12,032 nucleotides of DNA from Flavobacteriales bacterium (GTDB taxonomy: Bacteria > Bacteroidota > Bacteroidia > Flavobacteriales_D > SKUL01), in NCBI GenBank assembly GCA_007129985.1, contig SKUL01000373.1, positions 1 to 12,032 on the forward strand. Direction: 5' to 3'. Both the position numbers and the translations under genes were made by a program. Each line of letters starts with the position of its first letter. Position 1 is the stretch's first letter. Below are positions 1 through 7,492 of the stretch, piece after piece. The notes beneath the pieces are model-generated. The model was not told the DNA's origin and did not search any database. It saw only the letters and a list, made by a program, of their open reading frames with translations.

Positions 1-461
1 ATGCCAAATTTGTGCACCTCTATCGCGACCCCGCCGGATTTGTGAAATCGGGCATGAACCGCGGTTGGTACCAAAGTCATCGCTCCGATTTTGCACGGCT
101 GTCTCCCATAAGTGGTGACGAAAAAGCCCACTGGACCAATCAATCGCGCGTGGGCAAAATCGCTTGGCTCTGGCGCGAAACCAACATGTTTATTGACAGT
201 AGTCTGCAGCACATGCCGGAAAACCGATTTCAGCGATTTAATTTTTCGGAGATTGACCAAACATCTGTGCAAAAACTCCTGGAATGGCTGGAAATAGATA
301 TCAGTTCGAGTAAAATCAAGGCGCACCTCAACAAGAAAGTGAATGCGCAGAAAACGGGGAAATTCCCGGGCTACGCAGAATGGAGTGAAGCCGATAAACG
401 AGATTTTCTGGACACTTGCGCGGATTATGCCGCCCAACTAGGTTTTAGCTACAAGCCCTAA
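1..461 (+). CDS. Sulfotransferase family protein, C-terminal part (5' end outside window)
   Basis: The reading frame is open from the left edge (first full codon at base 3) to TAA at 459-461, giving 152 visible residues. The fragment starts inside the protein: HLYRDPAGFVKSG near visible residues 5-17 matches the 3'-phosphate-binding strand-loop-helix of PAPS-dependent sulfotransferases, where the Arg of RDP and a downstream Ser (here R8 and S16) bind the PAPS phosphate. The tail, with FNFSEI (near residues 78-83) and a last helix ending in LGFSYKP, also fits the family ending (W...LGY-like). Enzymes of this family move sulfate from PAPS to a hydroxyl or amine of a glycan, lipid or small molecule; the acceptor cannot be read here. 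The GTG at 12 is internal, not a start. The next gene follows after 9 bp, with an acyltransferase and a glycosyltransferase downstream, so sulfation of a surface glycan is a reasonable inference. Confidence 0.8.
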   Translation, partial: AKFVHLYRDPAGFVKSGMNRGWYQSHRSDFARLSPISGDEKAHWTNQSRVGKIAWLWRETNMFIDSSLQHMPENRFQRFNFSEIDQTSVQKLLEWLEIDISSSKIKAHLNKKVNAQKTGKFPGYAEWSEADKRDFLDTCADYAAQLGFSYKP

Positions 462-470
462 ATTTGGCCC

Positions 471-1421
471 ATGCCCACCAAAGCCGAAGCCCATATTGAC
501 GACAAACCGCTGAGTTCCCCGGCGGAAACCAATGGCTTGCTCTTCAACGTAAATCTGGCTCAGGTACTCTACCCGGAGCCTGGTGCGCTGAAGTTTCTCA
601 ACCTCAAGACTGAAGGATTCTCTACTTCAATCCCCTTTGTTTTCAAAAGCAGCAAGATTGCAGGTACGCGCATCGTGATGCCCCAGTTGGTGCCCTATTT
701 TTCGCTGCAAGCGCCGGCCTCAAACGCGGGAGATTATTCGCTGCAAAAAAAGCTCTACACCGAGGCGTCCAATGCCCTATCCGAGTTGAATCCATCGCTG
801 GTTGAACTCAATTTTTTACCTTTTTACTGGCTGCCCTTTCACTGGGCAGGGTTTGAAGTAAAGCCCCGCATTACCTTCAGACTGGATACGCGACAAATTG
901 CTACCGACCAACTCCGCAAGCAATTCCGCGAAAATATTCGGCGGCAAATCAATAAGTCGGAAAAAATCCATGAAGTATGCGAAGCCCATTCGGCCGAAAC
1001 ACTCATAGCACTCAACAAGGCATCCTACCGGCGCAAAGGAGACCAGGCGCCCATTGAACCCTCTGTCATTGAGCATTTCGCGAATTACGTTCAGCAATAC
1101 AACTGCGGCAAAATCATCGAGATAGTCGAAAACAATGAGGTGATTGCATCGGCTTTGTTCGGATGGGACGAACAGCGAGTGTACTACATCTGCGGTGGAA
1201 TGAAGACGAGCGATGGCGGCAAGAACTCCGGAGCCATGGCGCGATTGCTTTGGGAGGGCATTCAACTGGCCCGGCAACGGGAAAAGGAATTTGATTTTGA
1301 AGGCAGCATGCATCCCGGAATTGCGCACTTTTTCAGCGGATTTGGTGCGGAGATGTACACCTACTATCAGGTGCGCAAGGCAGGAAAGATGTACGGACTT
1401 TACCAAAACATCAAGCCTTGA
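471..1421 (+). CDS. FemAB/BioF2-like GNAT N-acyltransferase
   Basis: A 316-residue protein with ATG at 471, 9 bp after the preceding stop; no Shine-Dalgarno sequence is visible, which is usual in Bacteroidota. It resembles the FemAB-like branch of the GNAT superfamily (Acetyltransf_6 / BioF2-like). Visible marks are a basic segment FRENIRRQINKS (152-163), strand pairs KIIEIVENNEVIASALFGWD and RVYYICGGM (about 214-244) forming the acyl-CoA/aminoacyl-binding core, and FDFEGSMHPGIAHFF (274-288) followed by FGAE (291-294), the most recognisable block of this family. Relatives transfer an acyl or aminoacyl group to an amine, often on an envelope sugar or peptide. The donor and acceptor here are unknown. 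Context between a sulfotransferase and a GT4 enzyme points to a modified surface polysaccharide. The end overlaps the next start by four bases (TTGA), which suggests translational coupling. The family call is fairly firm; the exact reaction is not. Confidence 0.75.
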   Translation: MPTKAEAHIDDKPLSSPAETNGLLFNVNLAQVLYPEPGALKFLNLKTEGFSTSIPFVFKSSKIAGTRIVMPQLVPYFSLQAPASNAGDYSLQKKLYTEASNALSELNPSLVELNFLPFYWLPFHWAGFEVKPRITFRLDTRQIATDQLRKQFRENIRRQINKSEKIHEVCEAHSAETLIALNKASYRRKGDQAPIEPSVIEHFANYVQQYNCGKIIEIVENNEVIASALFGWDEQRVYYICGGMKTSDGGKNSGAMARLLWEGIQLARQREKEFDFEGSMHPGIAHFFSGFGAEMYTYYQVRKAGKMYGLYQNIKP

Positions 1422-2623
1422 AGCGCATCGGAATGCTTCTCGACAACCCTTTTACCGGCGACAATCGCGTGGTAAATCAGGCCCGATTGCTTCAACAAAA
1501 CGGCTTTGAAGTCTTTGTACTCGCCCTCAATTACGGCAAACACGCTCCCATTGAAGACCTTGAAGGAGTGCGAATCAGGCGCATTCCCGTTCCTGAAAAG
1601 TGGAAGAACTACATGTTTGCCCTTTACCATTGGCTGCCGCTTTTCAATGGATTCTGGAAAAAACACGGAGCCGCCTTTATTCGCGAGTTCAACATTGAGG
1701 CCATTCATGCCCACGACCTGTACATGGGTGAAGCCGGTGCCGAACTGGCATCCACTTTTAATATCCCGCTGGTCATTGACCTGCATGAAAACTACCCGGC
1801 GGCCGTTCTCAATTACCAATGGACGCAGAAGTTTCCGGGAAATCTGGTTGCCCGTCCGCAACGTTGGCAAAAACTTGAAGGCCGCATCCTGGCAAAAGCC
1901 AACCGGATTGTGGTATTGAGTGAGCACCACCGAAAAGTGCTGTGCGAGCAATATCCGCACCTGAATCGGGAGCATTTTGTGATTTACCCGAACGTACCTG
2001 ACCACGAGCAGCTACTGAGCTATCCTGTTGGGGCCAATCCCCTTCCCCACCCTGAATGCCACTGGCTTTTCTACTTTGGTGTGATTGCAGAAAGGAGAGG
2101 TGTTTACACGGCGCTCAATGCGCTGAAATTGCTTCGCGCCAAAGGACATGACGTGCGATTGCTCCTGGCCGGAAACGTAAACAACGCGGAGCGCGAAACC
2201 TTTGAACGACGGATTCAAGACCCCGAAATCAGCGACTATGTATTGCACAAGCCGTGGATTGACATTAAAGATTTTCCTACCTACGCAAAAGCGTGTACAG
2301 CCGGGCTCTCGCCTATTTTCAGCGGACGGCAGCACGACATTGGTGTTGCCAACAAGGTGTTTCAATACATGCTGATGGGGCTTCCTGTGGTGGTATCTGA
2401 TTCGGCCGCGCAGGCAGAAATAGTGAGGGAAAGAGGATGCGGAGTGGTTTTTAGGTCGGAAGATGCCGGGGATATGGCTCGGGCGATTGAAGCGGTTCTG
2501 CATGAATCTGACGCCAAAGAAAAATGGGGAGCTCCGGGTACCAAGGCCGTTCTATCCAGGTACAACCTCGTTTCCATGGGGAAAGAACTGGTGAGCTGCT
2601 ATGAATCTCTTGAAGTCAGATAA
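1418..2623 (+). CDS. Glycosyltransferase family 4 (GT-B fold)
   Basis: A 401-residue cytosolic or membrane-peripheral enzyme expected to move a sugar from a nucleotide-sugar donor to a glycan or lipid-linked acceptor. The N-terminal Rossmann-like half begins KRIGMLLDNPFTGDNRV and contains HAHD (97-100) and LHENYP (122-127). The donor-binding half has FYFGVIAERRG (218-228), whose Arg is at the usual phosphate-binding place, then NKVFQYMLMGLPVVVSDSA (312-330). In the last block the usual acidic residue of the GT4 E-x7-E region is Gln (Q316); my recollection is that NKVFQYML is a recurrent variant in Bacteroidota relatives, so the enzyme need not be dead. I chose the TTG at 1418 because it overlaps the upstream TGA as TTGA and gives the conserved hydrophobic start; the alternative is ATG at 1433, five residues shorter. 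It is the last gene of the apparent sulfotransferase-acyltransferase-GT4 operon. Confidence 0.88.
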   Translation: MKRIGMLLDNPFTGDNRVVNQARLLQQNGFEVFVLALNYGKHAPIEDLEGVRIRRIPVPEKWKNYMFALYHWLPLFNGFWKKHGAAFIREFNIEAIHAHDLYMGEAGAELASTFNIPLVIDLHENYPAAVLNYQWTQKFPGNLVARPQRWQKLEGRILAKANRIVVLSEHHRKVLCEQYPHLNREHFVIYPNVPDHEQLLSYPVGANPLPHPECHWLFYFGVIAERRGVYTALNALKLLRAKGHDVRLLLAGNVNNAERETFERRIQDPEISDYVLHKPWIDIKDFPTYAKACTAGLSPIFSGRQHDIGVANKVFQYMLMGLPVVVSDSAAQAEIVRERGCGVVFRSEDAGDMARAIEAVLHESDAKEKWGAPGTKAVLSRYNLVSMGKELVSCYESLEVR

Positions 2624-2742
2624 AAGGCCAAGCAAGCCGGGTAAACACATTTATCTACTTCCACATAATAATGTTGTTAACTGTTTGCGAATAAATAGTT
2701 TATATATTGCGACGTGTTTTAGTTATTCTGATATTTAGCAGG

Positions 2743-2795
2743 TAATCTGGTAAATATAATTCACGTGAAACCAACCAGATTAATCGATTTTTTTT
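2743..2795 (+). terminator. Hairpin plus T8 run, candidate intrinsic terminator of the glycan operon
   Basis: Perfect 9-base inverted repeat TAATCTGGT (2743-2751) and ACCAGATTA (2774-2782), followed after five bases by eight T residues (2788-2795). It lies about 120 bp after the GT4 stop and before the next gene. The loop is long (22 nt), but it holds its own perfect 10-base palindrome TTCACGTGAA (2760-2769). The stem is A+T-rich (4 G/C of 9 pairs), so termination may be weak. An alternative is a protein-binding operator upstream of the giant surface protein gene. Confidence 0.4.
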
Positions 2796-2825
2796 ACATC
2801 TTTACGCATAATTAGGACTACTTTG
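2793..2825 (+). promoter_or_regulatory. Weak candidate Bacteroidota-type promoter for the giant T9SS protein
   Basis: TACTTTG at 2819-2825 is close to the Bacteroidota -7 consensus TAnnTTTG but one base short in the spacer. A T-rich stretch sits at the expected -33 distance (from about 2793), without a clean TTTG. It lies 21 bp before the ATG at 2847, so the leader would be very short. A second, poorer pair (TTTG at 2684-2687 with TATATTG at 2703-2709) has too short a spacer. Position and composition support a promoter in this spacer; the exact site is a guess. Confidence 0.25.
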
Positions 2826-2846
2826 TAACGCGATTAGGCCTTGACC

Positions 2847-5800
2847 ATGTATTTTATCCGACAGTCACATTTCATCGTACTCCTGCTGTTGTTCTTTTCG
2901 CTTTTTTACGAAAAAACGTCGGCACAGTCAGCTAAGCACTCTATACATTCTACACAGAACAAGAATGTTACTCATCCTAAAATCACCTTTATTGAAAATA
3001 TAGGCCAAGTGCACAACCAGCACGAACAATTCAGGTCAGATGTTTTGTTCATGGGCGTATCAGATAATAGTCAGTTGGTCATTTCAGATTGGGGGTACTC
3101 ACACCAATTGCACGCGGCACATTACAGTTCACCAAAAAAGCTTGACCTAAATGGAGAACCGGAGATGCAAGGGGCCGACTCGGTGCAGTTTGCGAGGGTT
3201 GACCTCAGATGGGTTGGGGCCAACCGCATGGTTCAGATAGAAAAGATGAAGCCCACAGCTCGAACTTTTAATTATTACAACCTACCTCACAATCCAGATG
3301 GCGTAACGAATGTGAGAGAGTTTGAATCGGTTCGCATTAGTGAGGTATATCCCGGCATCGATGTCAGGTTTTACAACGGGGGCGGCTTTTTTGAGCACGA
3401 TTACGAGCTGGCCCCAGGGGCGGATTACCAAAACATACGAATTGAAATTTCAGGAACTGAGGCTGCTTTGAATAGCTCAGGAGAATTGGTTTTACCTACT
3501 TATCTAGGTACAATAACAGAAAGTAGTCCCGTTGTTTTTCAGAACGGCAAAGAGCTGATGAGCTATTGGGTTGAGATAGAAAAGAATGTTTGGGGTTTTG
3601 AGATTCCAGATGCGAACCCTGATCTGGCCATGATTATTGACCCTATATCGCGGGTGTGGGGAACATATTACGGGGGAAGCAGTCTAGATGAAATTCTCTA
3701 CTCTAAGTTTGATCCCTCGGGAAACCTGTATGTCGCAGGAGGTACCCAAAGCGTTAATAACATTGCAACTGCAGGAACCCAGCAAACCGTTAGTGGGGGT
3801 TCCCTCGATGCATTTCTTGCAAAATTTGATGAAGACGGCAATCAAGTATGGGGGACGTATATTGGTGGAAGCGGTCAGGAAGAACTCTGGGGCTGCGATT
3901 TTGATAATCAGGGGCATATTTATGTAACCGGAAGAACCAACAGCACAAGTAATATTTCAACACCCGGAAGCCACCAACCCGATTATGGTGGAGGTGGGCT
4001 CGATGGATTCGTTCAAAAATATAGCACCGAGGGTATTCGAATTTGGGGAACGTATTACGGAGGTGAAGAGTTCGACCGCGGTAGATATTGTCATGTTGAT
4101 GCTGCCGGTTTTTTGTACATGGCAGGTGTAACCAAGAGCTTTACCAACATTTCAACCCCGGGTAGTCATCAGGAAGTATATGGTGGCGCAGGTCAAAACC
4201 AGCAAGATGATGCTATTCTAATAAAGTTCACGCCGGATGGAGAGCGAATCTGGGGCACTTACTACGGTGGCATTCAATGGGAAGAAGGATATAGCTGTGC
4301 TACAGACTCTGAGCTGAACGTGTACTTGTACGGACATGCGCAGAGCTCTACCAACATATCTACAGCCGGAAGTCACCAACCAAACCACGGCGGTGGCCTC
4401 TGGGATTCGTTTCTGGCCAAATTCAACACCAATGGAGTTCGTCAATGGGGGACATACATTGGAGGCAGCAATCAGGATCTTTCATGGACTTGCTCGATTG
4501 ATGAAGACGATTACATATACATGACCGGGCGTACAGCCAGTACCAATGGGATTTCGACCGTCGGCGCTTACCAGTTGAACAATGGCGGAGATTTTGACGC
4601 CTACCTTCTAAAATTTTCTACCGCGGGCGAACAAGTTTGGGGTACTTACTTCGGGGGGGCACAATACGATCGTGGATTTGGCTGCAGGGCAGTTGAAAAC
4701 GGTAGAATTCTCATATCAGGTCAAACAGAAAGTAGCGAGAACATTGCATCACCGGGCGCTCATCAAAGTGCTATTGGTGGGGGAATCGATGCTTTTTTGG
4801 CATTGTTTGATCAGGATGGAAGCCTCTATTGGAGCACTTATTATGGGGGAGCACAAAACGATGTTGGCCGGTCAACAGCGTACTTTAACCAAGCATATTA
4901 TTTGACGGGGTGGACTATGAGCAATACTAATATTTCCACTTCCGGAATCCATCAAGAGGAATATGCAGGAGCCAGAGATGCATTTATTGCCAAATTTGTA
5001 GAGTGTGAAGTAAGCTCCAGCTCAATCTCAGCCACAGCATGCAATACATACACGGCTCCCGACGGTGAGATTCTCTCCGAAAGCGGAGATTACACGGCTG
5101 TTATTCTAAATGATTCCGGTTGCGATAGCGTTATCAACATCGCTCTTACGATACTTCCCGTGTTTGAGGATGATCAAACTGTAATATTGTGTGACGGCGA
5201 AACACACATACTCCCTGATGGTGTGAGCGTTAATTCCGGGGGCACCTATGTTTCAGAATTCACAACTATTGCCGGTTGCGATAGCATCATAAACACAGTG
5301 GTTGAGGTTGCTGAAAACTATTCATTGAGTTACACCTTCGATTTGTGCGAGAATGATTCGCTTACAGATCCCGAAGGAAACCCCATATCCAACTCCGGAG
5401 AATACACATTTCAACTTACCTCAACTGACGGTTGTGATTCTGTAATCCACTGGACAGTTGACGTATTTCGTACATTTCTCAATACAGCAAATGCACAAAT
5501 TTGCGAGGGTGAAGAATACATTTCACCCGGGGGTCAAATTTTTACTGAAGAAGGGGTTTTTGAAGAAGTTTTCATCACTGCTTCGGGTTGCGACAGCATC
5601 TACATCACTAACCTTTCAGTACTACCTGTTTACAATTTTGTAGTTGACACGACCATCTGTGAAAATCAAACTTATACCTTACCGGATGGCACGAACGTGA
5701 ATGAACAGGGAGTCTATATTTTAGAGTATGTGACCCAGAACGGCTGCGACAGCACGTATTTTATCTCGCTTACTGTCACATCAGATATCATAATTTCGGA

Positions 5801-6863
5801 GAGTTTTGATTGGTGTGTCGGTCAATCAATTCAACTCCCTGATGGAACAGTGGCCCAACCCGAAGAGGATACCATATATCAAATCACCATTTCAGGCGCA
5901 AACGGATGTGATTCCATTTTCAACATTGATGTGACCGTTGTGAACTCCTTTGAGGTGAATACAGTCGCTACTATTTGCTTTGGTGAAGAGTATCAGTTGC
6001 CTGACGGAGAGATTGTTTCTTCGCCGGGTAATTATACGACTATCTCCATCACCACTGGAGGCTGCGATAGCATTGTCAATACCTCTCTGGAGGTTGTGCC
6101 GATACCGGAATTAACGTTTGATATCCCTGATGCGTTTTGTTTTGAAGAAGGTTTTGTTCCCTTAAACCCGACACCCTCCGGGGGTGTCTTGTCCGGTAGT
6201 TTTGTAGAAGGTAATGGTCTCAACTTATCAGATGCCCCGCCCGGCAGTTATTCAGTGCTCTATGAATATGTTGATGATAATGGTTGTACCAACGAATCTG
6301 AAGAAACCTTCGCTATACTACCCAACACCGAACCCGCTTTTGACTATACCGCCGATTGTCTTTTTCTGGTGCATTTCTTCAACAATACCGATGGTGAATC
6401 ATTGGATTTTACTTGGATAGTTGATGGTTTTGTTATTTCGGAGGAAGCGGAACTCTCTTATCAGTTTCATGCAGCAGGTGAATACGAGGTAGTACTCACA
6501 ACAATAAATGTGGCTGGTTGTGAATACCAGAATCACCAAAGTATTTATCTCAATGATGGTTTTTCGCCTGATGAGTTTTGGGCGCCGAATGTGATTACAC
6601 CTAATGGAGACGGTATAAACGATGTTTTTAGAGTTATGCCCGCGGATCAAAACTGCTTGGAATACGAAATCAGAATTTTTAACCGATGGGGGATGAGGGT
6701 ATATGTTAGCACCCATAACGGCATCCCGTTCAGTGGGCGAAACAACAGCGGCCAGGAATTACCCGATGGCATCTACTTCTATGTATTGGAATCAGCGCAA
6801 ATCGATTGCGAGCAACCAGACTGGGAGGAGCTTTGTAGAGGGACGATAACCATTCTGAGATAA
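2847..6863 (+). CDS. Giant secreted protein: DUF7948-like domain, SBBP propeller repeats, Cys repeats, T9SS type B sorting domain
   Basis: A 1338-residue extracellular, adhesin-like protein. ATG 2847 is preferred over an in-frame TTG at 2841 because it begins a good signal peptide (Arg at 5, hydrophobic 9-21, probable cut after TSA at residue 26). Order of parts: DUF7948-like N-terminal domain about 45-265 (FIENIGQ, YPGIDVRFYNGGGFFEHDY); seven SBBP repeats marked by WGTYYGG-type motifs with W at 271, 335, 400, 469, 534, 598 and 662; seven Cys repeats marked by LPDG and GCDS (first Cys at 732 to 1044); an Ig-like segment about 1083-1158; a PKD-like segment about 1161-1240; and a gliding-motility-associated/CHU_C C-terminal domain from about 1245 (APNVITPNGDGINDVF, IFNRWG, LPDGIYFY). 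Known for the family: this C-terminal domain directs outer-membrane passage by T9SS and surface attachment, with a SprF/PorP-like partner, which is not seen here. No enzyme domain is visible. The gene stands alone and is more A+T-rich than its neighbours. Ligand unknown. Confidence 0.9.
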   Translation: MYFIRQSHFIVLLLLFFSLFYEKTSAQSAKHSIHSTQNKNVTHPKITFIENIGQVHNQHEQFRSDVLFMGVSDNSQLVISDWGYSHQLHAAHYSSPKKLDLNGEPEMQGADSVQFARVDLRWVGANRMVQIEKMKPTARTFNYYNLPHNPDGVTNVREFESVRISEVYPGIDVRFYNGGGFFEHDYELAPGADYQNIRIEISGTEAALNSSGELVLPTYLGTITESSPVVFQNGKELMSYWVEIEKNVWGFEIPDANPDLAMIIDPISRVWGTYYGGSSLDEILYSKFDPSGNLYVAGGTQSVNNIATAGTQQTVSGGSLDAFLAKFDEDGNQVWGTYIGGSGQEELWGCDFDNQGHIYVTGRTNSTSNISTPGSHQPDYGGGGLDGFVQKYSTEGIRIWGTYYGGEEFDRGRYCHVDAAGFLYMAGVTKSFTNISTPGSHQEVYGGAGQNQQDDAILIKFTPDGERIWGTYYGGIQWEEGYSCATDSELNVYLYGHAQSSTNISTAGSHQPNHGGGLWDSFLAKFNTNGVRQWGTYIGGSNQDLSWTCSIDEDDYIYMTGRTASTNGISTVGAYQLNNGGDFDAYLLKFSTAGEQVWGTYFGGAQYDRGFGCRAVENGRILISGQTESSENIASPGAHQSAIGGGIDAFLALFDQDGSLYWSTYYGGAQNDVGRSTAYFNQAYYLTGWTMSNTNISTSGIHQEEYAGARDAFIAKFVECEVSSSSISATACNTYTAPDGEILSESGDYTAVILNDSGCDSVINIALTILPVFEDDQTVILCDGETHILPDGVSVNSGGTYVSEFTTIAGCDSIINTVVEVAENYSLSYTFDLCENDSLTDPEGNPISNSGEYTFQLTSTDGCDSVIHWTVDVFRTFLNTANAQICEGEEYISPGGQIFTEEGVFEEVFITASGCDSIYITNLSVLPVYNFVVDTTICENQTYTLPDGTNVNEQGVYILEYVTQNGCDSTYFISLTVTSDIIISESFDWCVGQSIQLPDGTVAQPEEDTIYQITISGANGCDSIFNIDVTVVNSFEVNTVATICFGEEYQLPDGEIVSSPGNYTTISITTGGCDSIVNTSLEVVPIPELTFDIPDAFCFEEGFVPLNPTPSGGVLSGSFVEGNGLNLSDAPPGSYSVLYEYVDDNGCTNESEETFAILPNTEPAFDYTADCLFLVHFFNNTDGESLDFTWIVDGFVISEEAELSYQFHAAGEYEVVLTTINVAGCEYQNHQSIYLNDGFSPDEFWAPNVITPNGDGINDVFRVMPADQNCLEYEIRIFNRWGMRVYVSTHNGIPFSGRNNSGQELPDGIYFYVLESAQIDCEQPDWEELCRGTITILR
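3657..5008 (+). repeat. Seven SBBP (beta-propeller) repeats within the giant protein
   Basis: Protein-level tandem repeat of 64-69 residues. Each unit starts W-G/S-T-Y-x-G-G (tgg codons at 3657, 3849, 4044, 4251, 4446, 4638 and 4830), then a strand ending in (Y/I)-x-x-G-x-T-x-S, then NIST-x-G-x-HQ-x-x-x-GG, then DAFLAKF-x-x-x-G. The count of seven units fits a closed seven-bladed propeller (inference). The DNA copies are well diverged, so this is not a recent duplication or an assembly artefact. Confidence 0.85.
5040..6110 (+). repeat. Seven Cys-paired repeats of about 52 residues within the giant protein
   Basis: Each unit reads roughly C-x-(G/N)-(E/D)-x-x-x-LPDG-x-x-x-x-x-x-G-x-Y-(about 10)-GCDSI-x-x-x-x-L-x-V. 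First Cys codons are at 5040, 5190, 5346, 5502, 5658, 5814 and 5976; the GCDS Cys codons are at 5121, 5277, 5433, 5589, 5745, 5907 and 6063. Spacing is 50-54 residues and the two Cys are 27-31 apart, so one disulphide per unit after export is likely. The units probably form a stalk of small beta-sandwich modules between the propeller and the surface anchor. Confidence 0.85.
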
Positions 6864-7492
6864 TGCGCCGTGATAAAACAGACGCCATTAAATAAGCAAA
6901 ATGAAACCCGCATTCCTCTGCTCTTGCCCACCCAATCGTGAGCGGGTTACGTGTTGGAGTTAGAGCTCCATAAGTGTGTGTCTTATCCTGCTTCAAGAAT
7001 GTTCTCCAGCAAGGCTTAATGACCTGCGTTACCAGTTTGGGTCTAGTACTCCCGACTAGCGCAAGCCTGTTTTTAAACCTGCTAAAAACCAATACATCCA
7101 ATTTTCATTCAATCAAAACGAAGTCAAGGTAACCTTAGTCTCCATAAGCGCTTATTTACCGGGCAGGGGTGGCAGGGCAATCGCATTTAAAACTGATATA
7201 GTTCGATGAAAACGAAATGTGATTCTGAACTTGAAGTATCCCTTGCGCCTTTAACCGCAAGGAGCCCAATCCCGACATGAGTCGAGACGCAAGGAACACT
7301 AATAGATTGAATGAAATATGAAAATGTAATCCCCCTTAGCGTTACAACAATTTCACAACACATGAAAGAGAAACGGGATTGAAGCATCTTACAACAAGAA
7401 CAACACGATGAAATATTTTGCCGGCCTCCATATAAAAATTCGTCATGCTTTTGCCCTGACCAACCCTCAGCCGGAAGCCTGTTCGCTCATTT
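6864..7492. other. About 630-bp stretch without a convincing gene, rich in short inverted repeats
   Basis: No reading frame here looks like a protein. Inverted repeats seen directly: AACCCGC 6905-6911 with GCGGGTT 6942-6948; TGGAG 6955-6959 with CTCCA 6966-6970; ATAAG 6970-6974 with CTTAT 6982-6986; CTAGT 7043-7047 with ACTAG 7055-7059; the 12-base palindrome ATAAGCGCTTAT 7144-7155; AATCGCATTT 7179-7188 with AAATGTGATT 7215-7224 (one G-T pair); CCTTGCG 7241-7247 with CGCAAGG 7256-7262. GGCAGGG occurs twice 9 bp apart (7162 and 7171). It could be the decayed edge of a mobile element, a structured RNA, or regulatory sequence for the methyltransferase. No matched element ends were found. Confidence 0.5.
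7241..7262. repeat. Perfect 7-bp stem-loop CCTTGCG / CGCAAGG
   Basis: CCTTGCG at 7241-7247 pairs with CGCAAGG at 7256-7262 around an 8-nt loop. A second CGCAAGGA occurs at 7288-7295, just past a small CGAC/GTCG dyad (7273-7284). No T-run follows, so it is not an ordinary intrinsic terminator. It sits about 230 bp before the methyltransferase start. Role unknown. Confidence 0.45.

Noticed and set aside
816..1406. Minus-strand open frame of 196 codons
   Set aside because: It is antisense to the acyltransferase, whose conserved FDFEGSM and FGAE blocks lie in this region.
2841..2846. TTG at 2841 as start of the giant protein
   Set aside because: It would add only two residues before a normal ATG that opens a standard signal peptide.
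6905..6986. Possible integron attC-like site or CRISPR-like repeat
   Set aside because: The consecutive stems do not show matching GTTRRRY/RYYYAAC boxes, and no regularly spaced repeat units are present.
6730..7101. Minus-strand open frame of 123 codons overlapping the adhesin 3' end
   Set aside because: It runs antisense through the conserved sorting domain, has no recognisable domain, and its composition looks like chance translation of the dyad-rich spacer.
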